Source: Symsagittifera roscoffensis
Lineage: Eukaryota; Xenacoelomorpha; Acoela; Convolutidae
Direction: 5' to 3'
Length of the DNA: 64,000 bases
Assembly (NCBI RefSeq): GCF_963678635.1
Contig: NC_087065.1
Coordinates: 63,204,754 to 63,268,753, forward strand
In this document: in pieces, positions 54,929 through 64,000 of the stretch
Layout of the letters: each line of letters opens with the position of its first letter
How positions within the stretch are numbered: position 1 is the first letter of the stretch
Notes under the pieces: model-generated
What the model was told of the DNA's origin: nothing
Database searches by the model: none
The model's input: only the letters and a program-made list of their open reading frames with translations
Position numbers and translations under genes: made by a program

Positions 54929-55018
54929 GCGCAAGAGAGCAGCGCTAACGAGAATGCACAATCGATGCTCAATCTACAAGATGCGTTGAAAGACCTCAAG
55001 CACAACTACCAACAACAG
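54929..55018 (+). CDS. RIMBP: RIM-BP gene, last coiled-coil exon before the linker
   Basis: A 30-codon phase-0 exon has acceptor TTGTCGTTTCAG and donor GTACAA. Residues of about 12-30 form a helix (SMLNLQDALKDLKHNYQQQ). Its GC content is above that of the flanks. The frame stays open past the donor for another 36 codons, which gives a longer chance frame. Confidence 0.8.
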
Positions 55019-58000
55019 GTACAAATCAGATTCAATCCTCAAACTTATTATATTGTTTGTGGTCCGAAGGCGTTTTTGGGAAAATCTTTGGGTTGGTTGG
55101 GCAAAACAGAGGTCATAAAGTACTAAAGAGGAGAGAGACCAAGTGGGTGATTTGGGATCGAATACCTGAAGAAGAAGGGGCGTCCCCCAAACCCACTCCT
55201 TCTATTATCATCTCGTCATCCCTATATCATAAAACAAATGAAATTATTCTTTCTTTGCTTTAAATTGATCTGAAGGTCAAAATTATTTGGGCCATTTTTT
55301 TCTCAGTTCATAAATTGTCCGGAATATTTTCACTGATCAAATCGGGCAGAAAGACTTTCTTAGACCAAATATGTCGCCTACTTGTGGTACGTTAATTTGG
55401 TCAGGAAAAATCAGAATGCGAGTTTTCTCTTCTTCTGGAGCATTTCCGGTTGCTGTCAACATACCAAGGAGATTTGAGTTAATTTAATCGGCGGGGAGTT
55501 AAATTACTTCCAGAGCTTACCATTTCAAAGTTTTTAAACAATATTTTTTTCCTTTGTCATATCACCATCAAAATATGACTGAAAAAATTTCATGGGCTAG
55601 ATACCCAATCCCCTACAAAACTTTTATGCCGGACAAAATAACACAAAAAGCTTAACATCAAAAAATTTTTATAAAATTTTAAGAAACGAAATTTCTAACA
55701 TCCTGTTATGGAGGAGATGATGAAAAAACGAGGCAGTTTTAATTTATGCCAGCCCAGCAAAAAGCCGACTGTCGTGCATGTGTGACAGAATTGTCGGTCA
55801 CAGCCCCCGAGAAAAATAAACAGAAACCGAAGAGTACTGTTTAAAAAGTTTTATCAAGAATTTTTTTGACTTTTTTATTTATATAGCTGGAAACAGAAAG
55901 AAAGTCATATAAGCTTACTAATCAATGGAAAATAGCTTGAGAATGAGTAAAAAAAACATTGTTAATGTTTAAATTACCGTCTTCGATTAATTGTAAAACA
56001 GCGAAGTGGCTGTGATTTATGAAGGTCGCAACAATTTTTTTCACCTTTTTCAAGAAAAAATCGTAATATTTATTCATGCTCAATTTTGATTTTTCGCGGT
56101 TTATTTTGATTGGTTGTAAGCTTCAGTTTATTTTCTTTGTCATAAAACACTCAACGCGTAAAAAATCGAACACTCTTAATAAAAGATGAAACAAAACAGT
56201 TTTCTCTAAAAATTGAGATAAGTTTCGGGGAAGAAAATGCCGTTCCTACCCATTTCTTAGAACTCAGAAAAGCTTTCGGATGATATAATGTTTACTTCAA
56301 AATTTGATAGTTCAAAGTTTTTCAAAATTGACTGTTCTAATTTTTGCGAAATAAAATTCTCTTATTTTTTCCCGATTGACAGATTTTTTTACATTTCTTT
56401 TTTGGCTGGTCAAACACGGTTAAAAACCACCTCCATTTGATGCATCTCTCAATTCTATCTTTAAACTCAGTTTTTTTAGTTCCCTGTGTCAAAAACTTAT
56501 TATAATACAAAATAATGATAAAATTGTAAACATTTAAAATTTTAATGGTAATAATTAGAAAGTTGAAACAGAAAAACTAATTATAATAGAAATCATAGTA
56601 CGAATCTTAAGAATGTCAATCAGCATGGCAATTTACGATAACAATCAAAATCAAAATTATACTGCTACAAGTGTCATAATCGGAATAAAAATTATCCCAG
56701 TAATCATGATAACCCTAATCTTCAGAAAAAATTCTTATGGAATTAGTCATAATAAGATCACTAAAAAAATCCGTGATACTGATAAAAAAAACTTGGTCAG
56801 TTGTTTTGTAATTAGAAGAACCAATTACGGCCACAATATTTTAAAAAAATATCAAAAACGTGTTAGTTTCTTTTTTTGTTAATTCTGTCATTTTTTTTTA
56901 CTGTCGTACGATGAGATAATCTCAACGAAAGTCTGAAACTTTGATGAGCAAAATAGCCGCTACTTTAATGAACTTGAATGAACAAAATAGCCGTTATTGA
57001 CTTATTTCTTCTAAACTGCATAGTGGCAGAGTGGGCAGTTAACGCAATATCTCTATGTCCAAAAATCTATTTGCTTGTTTTTTTTGCAAAAAATTCGGTC
57101 AATGAAAATGAATCAACATCTTATTTCAATATTTTGAAGAACACTTGTAAAATATTTGTTTGATTTAAGTATTCATTGAAAAATTATAATTACACTATTA
57201 CTTTTGTAGTCTGAGTTTTTCGTTGACGATTTATTCATTTTGTTTTCTCGCTGGTCTATCCAATTTGAAGTTAAAACTGTTTTTTTTGAGCTGCTTAATT
57301 TTTTGAACGCTGAATTGCTCTAGATAATTAAAATGCTCATTTTGAACATTTAATTTAGAGTGCGTTAGGTTGATCCACAATTGACTTTTTTGTTCATTTT
57401 TTACCTTTCAATTTGACGTATCCTGTATCAGTAAATTTTTTATCTTTCGAGTTAAGTATTATTCTGCTGTTAAAAAATCAAAGCAAAATTTCACACTTCT
57501 ACCGTCAGTGGTATTTTTTGAAGTAGAAAACGGATATAATTTCAAAACCAATTTACAAAAATTTTACCGATAAATTGAAAACGTTTCAAAATTGTCAGTC
57601 ATGAAAATTTCATTTGATAGTCATAGTAATTTAGATTAAATCAACAACAGTTTTTTTTTCAAAAACTGAACATGATGTTTCTTTCTGAATTTTTAATTTT
57701 TTGCAGCAATTTACTTTGAAATTTTTTGGATTTTTGAAAATCTCAATCGCGGTGAAATACTTCTACTGGGATGAAACTCATTGCTGATGTAAAAGGTTCA
57801 TGGCTGATGTGGAATATAATACTGGAACATATATCATAATCGGGAAAAAAATCATCATAATCATGGCATAATAATCATGATAACCCTAATCATCAGAAAA
57901 AATTGAGTCATAAAAAGATCACTAAAAAAATCATGATACTGATCAAAAAAAACTTCGGTTGCTTTGCAATTAGGAGAACCAATTACGGCCACAATAACAA

Positions 58001-59691
58001 AACAAAAAAAATTGTTTCGATGTATCCTGTATCGAAAATCTTTGCATCTTTTGAGTTAAGTCCTATTCTGCTGCTAGGAAAAACATCCAAGCAAAAAATC
58101 AAATATTTAGCGTCAGTGATACATCAAAATTTTGCCAATAAATTGAAAGTGTTTCAAAACTGTAAGTCATGAAAAGTTCATTTGATAGTCATAGTACTTT
58201 AGAATAAATTGACAACAGCTTTTCTCAAAAACTGAATATGAAGTTTTTTCTGATTTTTCAATTTTTTGCAGCAATCTACTTTAAAAATTTTTGAATTTTT
58301 TTATTCTCATGTACTTCTTTTGGAATGAAACTCAGGTTTCACGGCTGATGTAAAAGGTTCTTATTGTTTATAAACCTGTTTGCTGGCTTCATTTGCTCGA
58401 AGTTGAATCAATTTTTTTTTAAATTCAACCGGTTTTTCTCGACTCTGATAGTTTTTTTAAAAATTGCTTAAGGTTCAAATTACGACTGAAAGAGCTTTGA
58501 AAGGTTTTTACATTTGACCCCTTTTAGTGAACAGAAAAATAACAACAATGAATGTAAAAAATGCAATAAAAGCAACCAAATTGAAAAGTGTGTGAAAATA
58601 GCTGATTGAAATGAAAAACTACAGAAACTCCCACCGCGGCCATTTTGCAAAAAAAAATTGGAAACACATTTTTGGCGAACTAGCCCTAGAACTGAATGAT
58701 TTCTTCTTAATGCAGTTTGGGCAGTTAACGCAATATCTTTATGTCCAAAGATCCATTTGCTTGTTTTGTTTTTGGTCAAAAACTTCCCGTACAGGTTCAT
58801 AAAGCAACAAGTCACTAGAAAGTTTTGAAGAACACTTGTGAAAGCTACTTTTAAGAAATTTTCGTTGATTTTAGTTTTCCAAGAACAATTATTTTAGCCC
58901 TTTTTAGTCAGAGTTTCTCGTTGACCATTGATACATTTTGTTTGTCTCAATGGTACATCCAGTTTGACCTTAAAACTGTTTTTTTTTCTGAAATGCTCAA
59001 TTTTATTCGAGCTCAAAAATTGCTCTGGATATCTTAGTTGCTCATACAAACATATAATCTAGAATGCGTTAGGTTGATACATGATGGACGCTTCCTTTCA
59101 TTTCGACCAATCACTTCGACGTATCCTGTATCAGAAACAACTTTTTAGATTTTGAGTTATGTAATAATGTAGTGCTAGCAAATTAAAACAAAAGTTTGAC
59201 ATTTTCGGCGTCAGTGGTACTTTTTGGCGCAAAAAATGATGGAATTTTAAAACCAATTCACTAGAGTTTGGCGGATAAAATGAAACCGTTTGAAAACTGT
59301 CAGCCATAAAAGAGGAGCGTTAATATTAATAATAAAATAAATTGAACTGGAACGGAAGCAGAAGCGGATAATGGATGCTCGCTAGAGGCGGAATTTTCAA
59401 AATTTTACTGACTTTTATTAATTTTTGAGCTGAAAAAGTTTTTTGGCCATTAATGGATGTCTTAAGATACTAAAACGAAGTCAGTTTTTTGTTATCAAAG
59501 TTTTCGGGGTTCTACGGAGCATTCTCCCCCCCCCCCCCCGCGCTGCCCCCCTAAATTTGCTACTGAAAATCAGCATTTTGAAATCTTTGTGTTGTATGTG
59601 TTCGATGATTTGAACGTTCAGAAGCGCCTTTTCTCTATAATTAGCTTCCGTAAAAATTAAGTTTATCTTTTAAGAAAAAGAGCATTTTTAG
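55019..59691. other. Intron carrying three copies of a dispersed repeat
   Basis: Related segments lie at about 56600-57630, 57830-58380 and 58480-59340. Shared words in order include TCATGATAACCCTAATC, AGAACCAATTACGGCCACAAT, GGGCAGTTAACGCAATATCT, TGCGTTAGGTTGAT and GACGTATCCTGTATC, though each copy keeps only part. A minus-strand hAT MITE fragment with a C run lies at 59430-59565. No exon seen. Confidence 0.6.
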
Positions 59692-59907
59692 TCAATCAAA
59701 TACAATGACCTTCTGCACGAGTTCAATCGGCTGAAATCTTCAGTTGGCGAGAGTGGGTCACCGGGTCATTCCGTGGGCGGCAACAAGACGGCGAGCGCAA
59801 CTGCTGGTGGTATCGGTGTTGCCGCCACGACAGACAATCTGCTGGACGGAACAACGGCTCACTTTCCCGCCTTCGGGGCGCAAGACCTCCCCTTAGAACC
59901 AGTGCCT
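59692..59907 (+). CDS. RIMBP: RIM-BP gene, coiled-coil end and Gly/Ala linker exon
   Basis: A 72-codon phase-0 exon has acceptor GCATTTTTAG and donor GTAAGA. It opens with a helical YNDLLHEFNRLKSS segment, then a flexible linker (SGSPGHSVGGNKTASATAGG), then DLPLEPVP just before the SH3 exon. The high GC content in AT-rich surroundings supports coding. Confidence 0.85.
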
Positions 59908-60267
59908 GTAAGACAACTTATGATTGCCTTTGAAAAATGGTTTCGCACCCTTCAACTTCCCATTGCGTTGAAAACAAAATGTGGAATATCAAGCTCGTCT
60001 CAATTTCAAATTTCTAATTTTTTAAACATTTTATTTGTTGAACTAATTTTAAAAGAACGATAAAAAATATAATCACCTTAAAAACCTCATATTGTTCTGG
60101 AGGCAGTTTGTTTTTGGAAAAGCTAAAAAACCCGTTGGTACAATTCTTAATCCCGTTGAGAAAGTAAGTCTGATCTGACTTATCATTGGATTGACTGGAG
60201 AAATTAACTAATTCTTCGTTTATTTTTTCTCGATTAATTGCCATGAAATATTTTTTTTGGGTCCAAT

Positions 60268-60685
60268 CAGTGGCGGATTTAGGGGGGGGGGGGTGCGGAC
60301 GCTTCTTTTCTTCAGGAATTCGACCCCATGCCCACCCAAAGGTTCCCTCCTTTGTACTATTTTGAGATATCAAATTTTTGGTGAAGGACCCTTAAATTTT
60401 TCTAAAGGGGCCTTTGGCGCCAATATATACTAATGTGAGGGGGGAGCGCGTGCCGAAAAACGCGATTTTTTAGTCAAATTTTTGAAAAAGTGCCTAAAAA
60501 CGCTCTTTTTGGCTTTTTTTCAAAACTATGACTGCGCCGCAGAAATTTTGACCAAAAAAGTGTCTTTGTAATGGTTTGGGAGAGCTCGGAAAATCAATTT
60601 GGTCGACCTAAAAAAATGTCGACAAAATTTTTTTGGAAAATCCGCCCCCCCCCCCCCTCCTCGAGAAAATCCTAGATCCGCCCTG
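60268..60685 (+). mobile_element. hAT-type MITE, 418 bp
   Basis: Starts CAGTGGCGGATTTAGG and ends CTAGATCCGCCCTG. The flanks GGTCCAAT and GGTCCAAG match at 7 of 8 positions. Length equals that of the 20324 copy. It lies in the intron just before the SH3 exon. Confidence 0.8.
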
Positions 60686-60858
60686 GGTCCAAGGATAGTT
60701 TTGCTTTCATTTTAATTGCATTAGTTATTCAAAAATTAAGAAGAAACTGGAGATTTAATAAGGAGTGAAAAGCCTCTATAAATACTATTAATTTGTTGTA
60801 ATTGTTTCAAATTTGCATATTGTTTCAAATTCTTGATCAACAGCCCATTTTATGACAG

Positions 60859-61174
60859 GTCACAATCTACATCGCCAAGTACAACTACGATCCCCTCAAG
60901 TACTCCCCAAACGACAACCCAGAGTTAGAGTTGACAGTTTCGAAGGGGGACTATGTCTACATCCACGGGGATATGGACGAAGATGGTTTCTTCGAGGGGG
61001 AGCTCCTGGGAGGCCAGCGGGGTCTGGTTCCATCCAACTTCGTCGAACCAGTGAAGGAGAAGGAGCTGCCGGAACTCTTGAAGAGCCACCTGCAGAAACT
61101 AAGAAACCGCAGCTTGTCCAACTTGCATTTGAACCAAATCGCGGCAGCCGGGAACTACGGGCTCAATCCGAAAG
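60859..61174 (+). CDS. RIMBP: RIM-BP gene, first SH3 domain exon
   Basis: The exon starts in phase 0 after TTTTATGACAG and ends in phase 1 before GTCAGG. Residues of about 3-65 form an SH3 domain of the RIM-BP type: YIAKYNYDPLKYSPNDNPE, ELTVSKGDYVYIHGD, then the strongly conserved MDEDGFFEGEL, GGQRGLVPSNFVEPV. In RIM-binding proteins these SH3 domains bind proline-rich motifs in RIM and in calcium-channel subunits at the presynaptic active zone. A basic helical tail (LLKSHLQKLRNRSLSNLHL) follows. This exon is the main evidence for the gene's identity. Confidence 0.95.
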
Positions 61175-61437
61175 GTCAGGGATTGTCGCTTTAAATGCAT
61201 CTATTTTTTTAAAAGTTCGAAATTGTCAAAAACAATGTTAATTTAATTTGTTTGATTGCCGTATATGACTGGAAGATTAAAAACATGTGCTATCAAAATT
61301 TTCCAAGTCCACCCCAGTGTTTGCAGAAAAAAATGTTAAATAAAACTTTTTATAGAAAATGTTATAATGTAAGGCTGAGTTATTTTGTTGAGCGAAGCTC
61401 TTTTTTGCAACTCAAGTCCGTTTTTTTTTGCGTCTAG

Positions 61438-61503
61438 AACTTACACGTCGTGCCACTATTGTAGCCGAAATTGGTCAGGCTGTAACAAGACCTGAAGCTA
61501 GTG
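61438..61503 (+). CDS. Candidate cassette exon after the SH3 domain
   Basis: A strong pyrimidine tract (TTTTTTTTTGCGTCTAG) precedes an open 66-bp segment ending GCTAGTG|GTCAGA. It begins and ends in phase 1, so it can be inserted between the flanking exons without changing frame. It would encode LTRRATIVAEIGQAVTRPEA plus the split Ser/Gly codons. The donor resembles that of the exon at 30920. It is raised in GC over its flanks. Splicing is not shown. Confidence 0.35.
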
Positions 61504-61609
61504 GTCAGATAAGAGCTCGTCCTCACACACTATTATTTGTTCTGGCAGGGGTCCAAACATACGATTCGACGGTCGCATAACTGAGCTTGATTTTATTTAG
61601 TCGATTCAG

Positions 61610-61998
61610 GAGTCCAGGTGCTAGAAGATGATATCTCAGAGTTCCCCAACAGGTCATTGACTTATTCTGCCAAATATGACGTCACGTCGCTCAAAGCTAA
61701 TCACAGTGCGGCGTGGAACGACCAATCACATTCCAACCATATTCCAGTCAGCCCGAAAAGCCTTCCATCACTCATGAACTCGCATCTAAACCGAAGTCCG
61801 ACACACTACTCGGCTGCAGGAGGACACCACGACTTGTCGTTAGCCAATCACATTGGAGATGGGCTGGATACGAACTCGCAGAAGTACTCGCCTTCTTTTG
61901 CGGGTTCTTCGCCGCGCTCGGTGTCGTCTGTCGGCACGAATGAAGAAAGTCACAAGTCGTTGAGCAATGGACCCTCTCGGCATGTTTCGCCTAGAAGT
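61610..61998 (+). CDS. RIMBP: RIM-BP gene, Ser-rich linker exon
   Basis: The exon starts with two bases that complete the phase-1 codon of the SH3 exon and ends in phase 0 at AGAAGT|GTGAGA. About 130 residues are Ser-, His- and Asn-rich with no domain (SAKYDVTSLKANHS, HIPVSPKSLPSLMNSHLNRS, SPSFAGSSPRSVSSVGTNEE). Such a disordered linker between SH3-I and the FN3 repeats is usual in RIM-BPs. Several SP sites could be phosphorylated. Confidence 0.85.
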
Positions 61999-62249
61999 GT
62001 GAGATTCGAATTTCTGCACTACGATTGCTATATAATTGCCACAATTCGATAAAATCACTCGAATGGGAGAAAAAAGAGATATTTGTTTTCATTAAAAAAA
62101 AAGAAGCTAGAAGATTTGTTCGGTTTCAATTTTTTTTTTGGCGTTTATGCTTTATTTTATACTAAATAAACGGCCAAAACATTTTTTAAATGTCGCCGAT
62201 TGTGTTTTAAAACCTTTTAGCATAACTGAAGCTCTTTTATATTTGCCAG

Positions 62250-62495
62250 GACAAAGCTCATCGTCTCCCCGTAGTGTCATTGGACGACCTTGGGGGTGGG
62301 GGTGGACAGGTGAGTCCGCCGGAACGACTTGTGGTGGAGAAGATGCTGCTTAACTCAGTCCTCATCAGCTGGAGTGCGAGCAGTGAACCAGTTAAAAGAG
62401 TCGAGTGCTACGAAGTGTGTGTAGACGGCACACGACATCTCACTGTCAGACCATATGCTAAACTCAGGGCACTGTTACACAACATCGATACCCAG
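62250..62495 (+). CDS. RIMBP: RIM-BP gene, first FN3 domain, N-terminal half
   Basis: An 82-codon exon, phase 0 to 0, has acceptor TATTTGCCAG and donor GTATCG. After a short linker with five glycines, PPERLVVEKMLLNSVLISWS gives the FN3 A and B strands with the conserved Trp. VECYEVCVDG and LHNIDTQ continue the fold, which is completed in the next exon. Confidence 0.9.
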
Positions 62496-62587
62496 GTATC
62501 GTGCATGTTACCATGACACTAGTTACTATATTATAACTGGTTGCTAAATGCAATCAATGTCATTTTTCGCATTGTTTTGGAAAATCT

Positions 62588-62757
62588 CCGTCAAAATTAG
62601 TAAAAAGTCTGTCAGAGTAGATCAATATTCCGTCAAAATTACTAAATAGCACCTCATCAAAAAAAATGAATACCCAGTCATAATAACTAAATAACCCGTC
62701 ACAATAACTAAATAACCCGTCAGAATGACTAAATAGCTCCCCGTCAAAATGAACAAA
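62588..62757. repeat. Minisatellite, unit about 20 bp, in a RIM-BP intron
   Basis: About eight degenerate copies of a CCCGTCAAAATNACTAAATA-type unit fill the short intron between the two FN3 exons. A minus-strand frame through it shows the periodic peptide VILTGYLVI, which is an artefact of the repeat. Confidence 0.85.
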
Positions 62758-62786
62758 TGAAATAATTTTAACGTTTTTCTAACTAG

Positions 62787-63177
62787 ATTCCACACAAAGT
62801 GAGCATACGAACCCTCACAACCAGAGGTTTGGTCAGTAAAGACCAACAGTGCACAATTGTGATAGGAAAGGGCGCCAAAAAGTCTCCCTACGATCTCAAA
62901 GCAATCCAAATCCAACCGACGAGTTCCGAAATAGTCTGGTGGCCTTGCAACAGCAACTTCTCCCACGGGTTGACCTTGAATCAGGGACCAGAGGTCAGGA
63001 TACCAGCTGGTACCTGGATCCATAAGTTAACAGGTCTCACGCCTGCCAGTGTGAACAAAGTGTCTCTGAGGTCAGTTTGGGATGACGTCACGTCGCCACC
63101 GATGTCTTCGGATTCGAGTTCGCCTTCTTCTCAAAATAGCACTGTGGCTAAGATCGAGTTCAAAACATTGCCATCAG
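62787..63177 (+). CDS. RIMBP: RIM-BP gene, FN3-1 end and FN3-2
   Basis: The exon starts in phase 0 after TTTCTAACTAG and ends in phase 1 at CCATCAG|GTCGGT. It finishes the first FN3 domain (VSIRTLTTRGLVSKDQQC) and carries most of a second: IQIQPTSSEIVWWPCNSNF with the strand-B Trp pair, EVRIPAGTWIHKLTGLTPAS, NKVSLRSVWDD. A Ser-rich stretch and KIEFKTLPSG follow. The domain order SH3-FN3-FN3 matches RIM-BP; a third FN3 and C-terminal SH3 domains are expected beyond the window. Confidence 0.9.
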
Positions 63178-64000
63178 GTCGGTAGTCTTGAGTTTGGTTC
63201 ACGATCAGTAAAATTTTTTAAAGAAAATAGTTTATAGCACATTTTTAGATCGAATTTATTCAATCTGATTGTCCTTGAAACAATTTGGTTGTCCTAGAAA
63301 AAAGGTTGACAATTTTCTATCATATTTTAAAATCCGCTCTTCCAGAAAATCCCAGATCCACGTCAAAATTTTCTAGAATTTTTTTGTCAACTAAATTAAT
63401 TATCCGAGCTCTCCCAAAACACAAAACTAAAACCTTACGAATAACATTAACTTTTAAGCGTTATTAGGCCTTTTTGTGGAAAGTTTTGAACAAAAACTTG
63501 CGTTTATTTGGCGCGCACTCTTCCTAAAAGTAGTATATATTGGCGCCGAAGGATCTAACCACTTATTCATCAGGATCTAACCAATCAAATGGAGGAGGTT
63601 TGTAACCTAACAATGACTGTGTTGGAAACTATGTCGGGTACTATTTGGTTGACTTGATTAGCTGATTAACCAAATTATCATTTTATATATCGGAAAAACG
63701 ATTGTCAGAATATGTGTTTCAATCTTTGAAAAAAATGCCAAAACCAAGCAACACTCATTATCATTATCAAATTTCCAAACATTCATAGTGGAGATAGCCG
63801 AGTAAAAAAGGTTCTAAAATTGGCAATAATGATCTAGGCAAGACTATCTAAACACTAGGCGCCCAGAACTCAGAGAAATGATAGATACACCGGCTTGGTT
63901 TTGCGCCTTCATTGCTTACAGATACGATCTTTGGGTTCTTTTTCCCATCAAAGATAAATGCCCTTTCCTTTAATGTCAACTTCTTTGTTTGTAACTAAAA
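63178..64000. other. Intron to the window edge, with an inverted MITE remnant
   Basis: 63250-63560 has minus-strand hAT MITE words (AAATCCCAGATCCACG, CGAGCTCTCCCAAAACAC, TGGCGCGCACTCTTCC, TATATATTGGCGCC) without clear ends. The last 440 bp are AT-rich and show no exon. Confidence 0.5.

Noticed and set aside
61713-61943. Alternative frames across the Ser-rich linker exon, both strands
   Set aside because: The phase-consistent reading through 61610-61998 joins the SH3 exon and the FN3 exon; the others are shadows.
62622-63023. Minus-strand frame with repeated VILTGYLVI peptide
   Set aside because: It is produced by the 20-bp minisatellite and by the antisense of the FN3 exon.

Overview
The window is AT-rich animal DNA with GT-AG introns, long introns and many transposon remnants. 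The only gene I recognise with confidence is a RIM-binding protein (RIM-BP) gene on the + strand. Its SH3 domain, the linker after it, and the start of the fibronectin type III (FN3) region lie at about 60.9-63.2 kb, and its coiled-coil exons lie at about 16.8-55.0 kb. RIM-BP is a synaptic scaffold of bilaterian animals, so I read the source as an invertebrate bilaterian. I cannot name it more closely.

1-8.3 kb. This part differs from the rest. It holds a cluster of small, mostly intronless reading frames on both strands: the tail of a + gene at the left edge, a broken - gene at 264-747, a PC4/p15-like - gene at 1243-1668, a 198-residue + gene at 1980-2576, an acidic - gene at 6062-6560, a frameshifted - gene at 7306-7625, and a small zinc-finger + gene starting at 8021. 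The two clear + promoters share one layout: CArG boxes, then TGCGTAGGC, then a TATA box 20 bp further on. A satellite with a period of about 458 bp (2.8-5.87 kb) separates two halves of the cluster. Compact genes, a short leader and a stop codon overlapping a poly(A) signal suggest an integrated DNA virus or a large DNA transposon, but I found no hallmark gene, so this is inference.

8.3-20 kb. Mostly AT-rich non-coding DNA. A block of about 1.1 kb occurs twice (11.84-12.91 and 16.63-18.23 kb). Each copy carries the same 207-bp exon-like segment with intact splice sites; the first copy has a nonsense codon and the second is open. The second copy also contains a Helentron-type non-autonomous element that is absent from the first, so the pair shows the empty and filled site.

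20-31 kb. Coiled-coil exons of the RIM-BP gene, all in phase 0, set among hAT-type MITEs, a duplicated foldback element with tRNA-like sequence, and a 200-N assembly gap.

31-55 kb. One intron of about 23.9 kb filled with Helentron-like (HINE) elements, MITEs and a FLYWCH/MULE transposon (48321-50356) bounded by a perfect 9-bp target duplication. A TATA box at 47132 followed by a CT-rich putative leader exon ending at a strong donor (47574) could be an internal promoter for a shorter transcript.

55-64 kb. The 3' exons in the window: a last coiled-coil segment, a Gly/Ala-rich linker, the SH3 domain, a Ser-rich linker and two FN3-like segments. The gene runs off the right edge with an open phase-1 donor, so the remaining FN3 and C-terminal SH3 domains should lie beyond the window.
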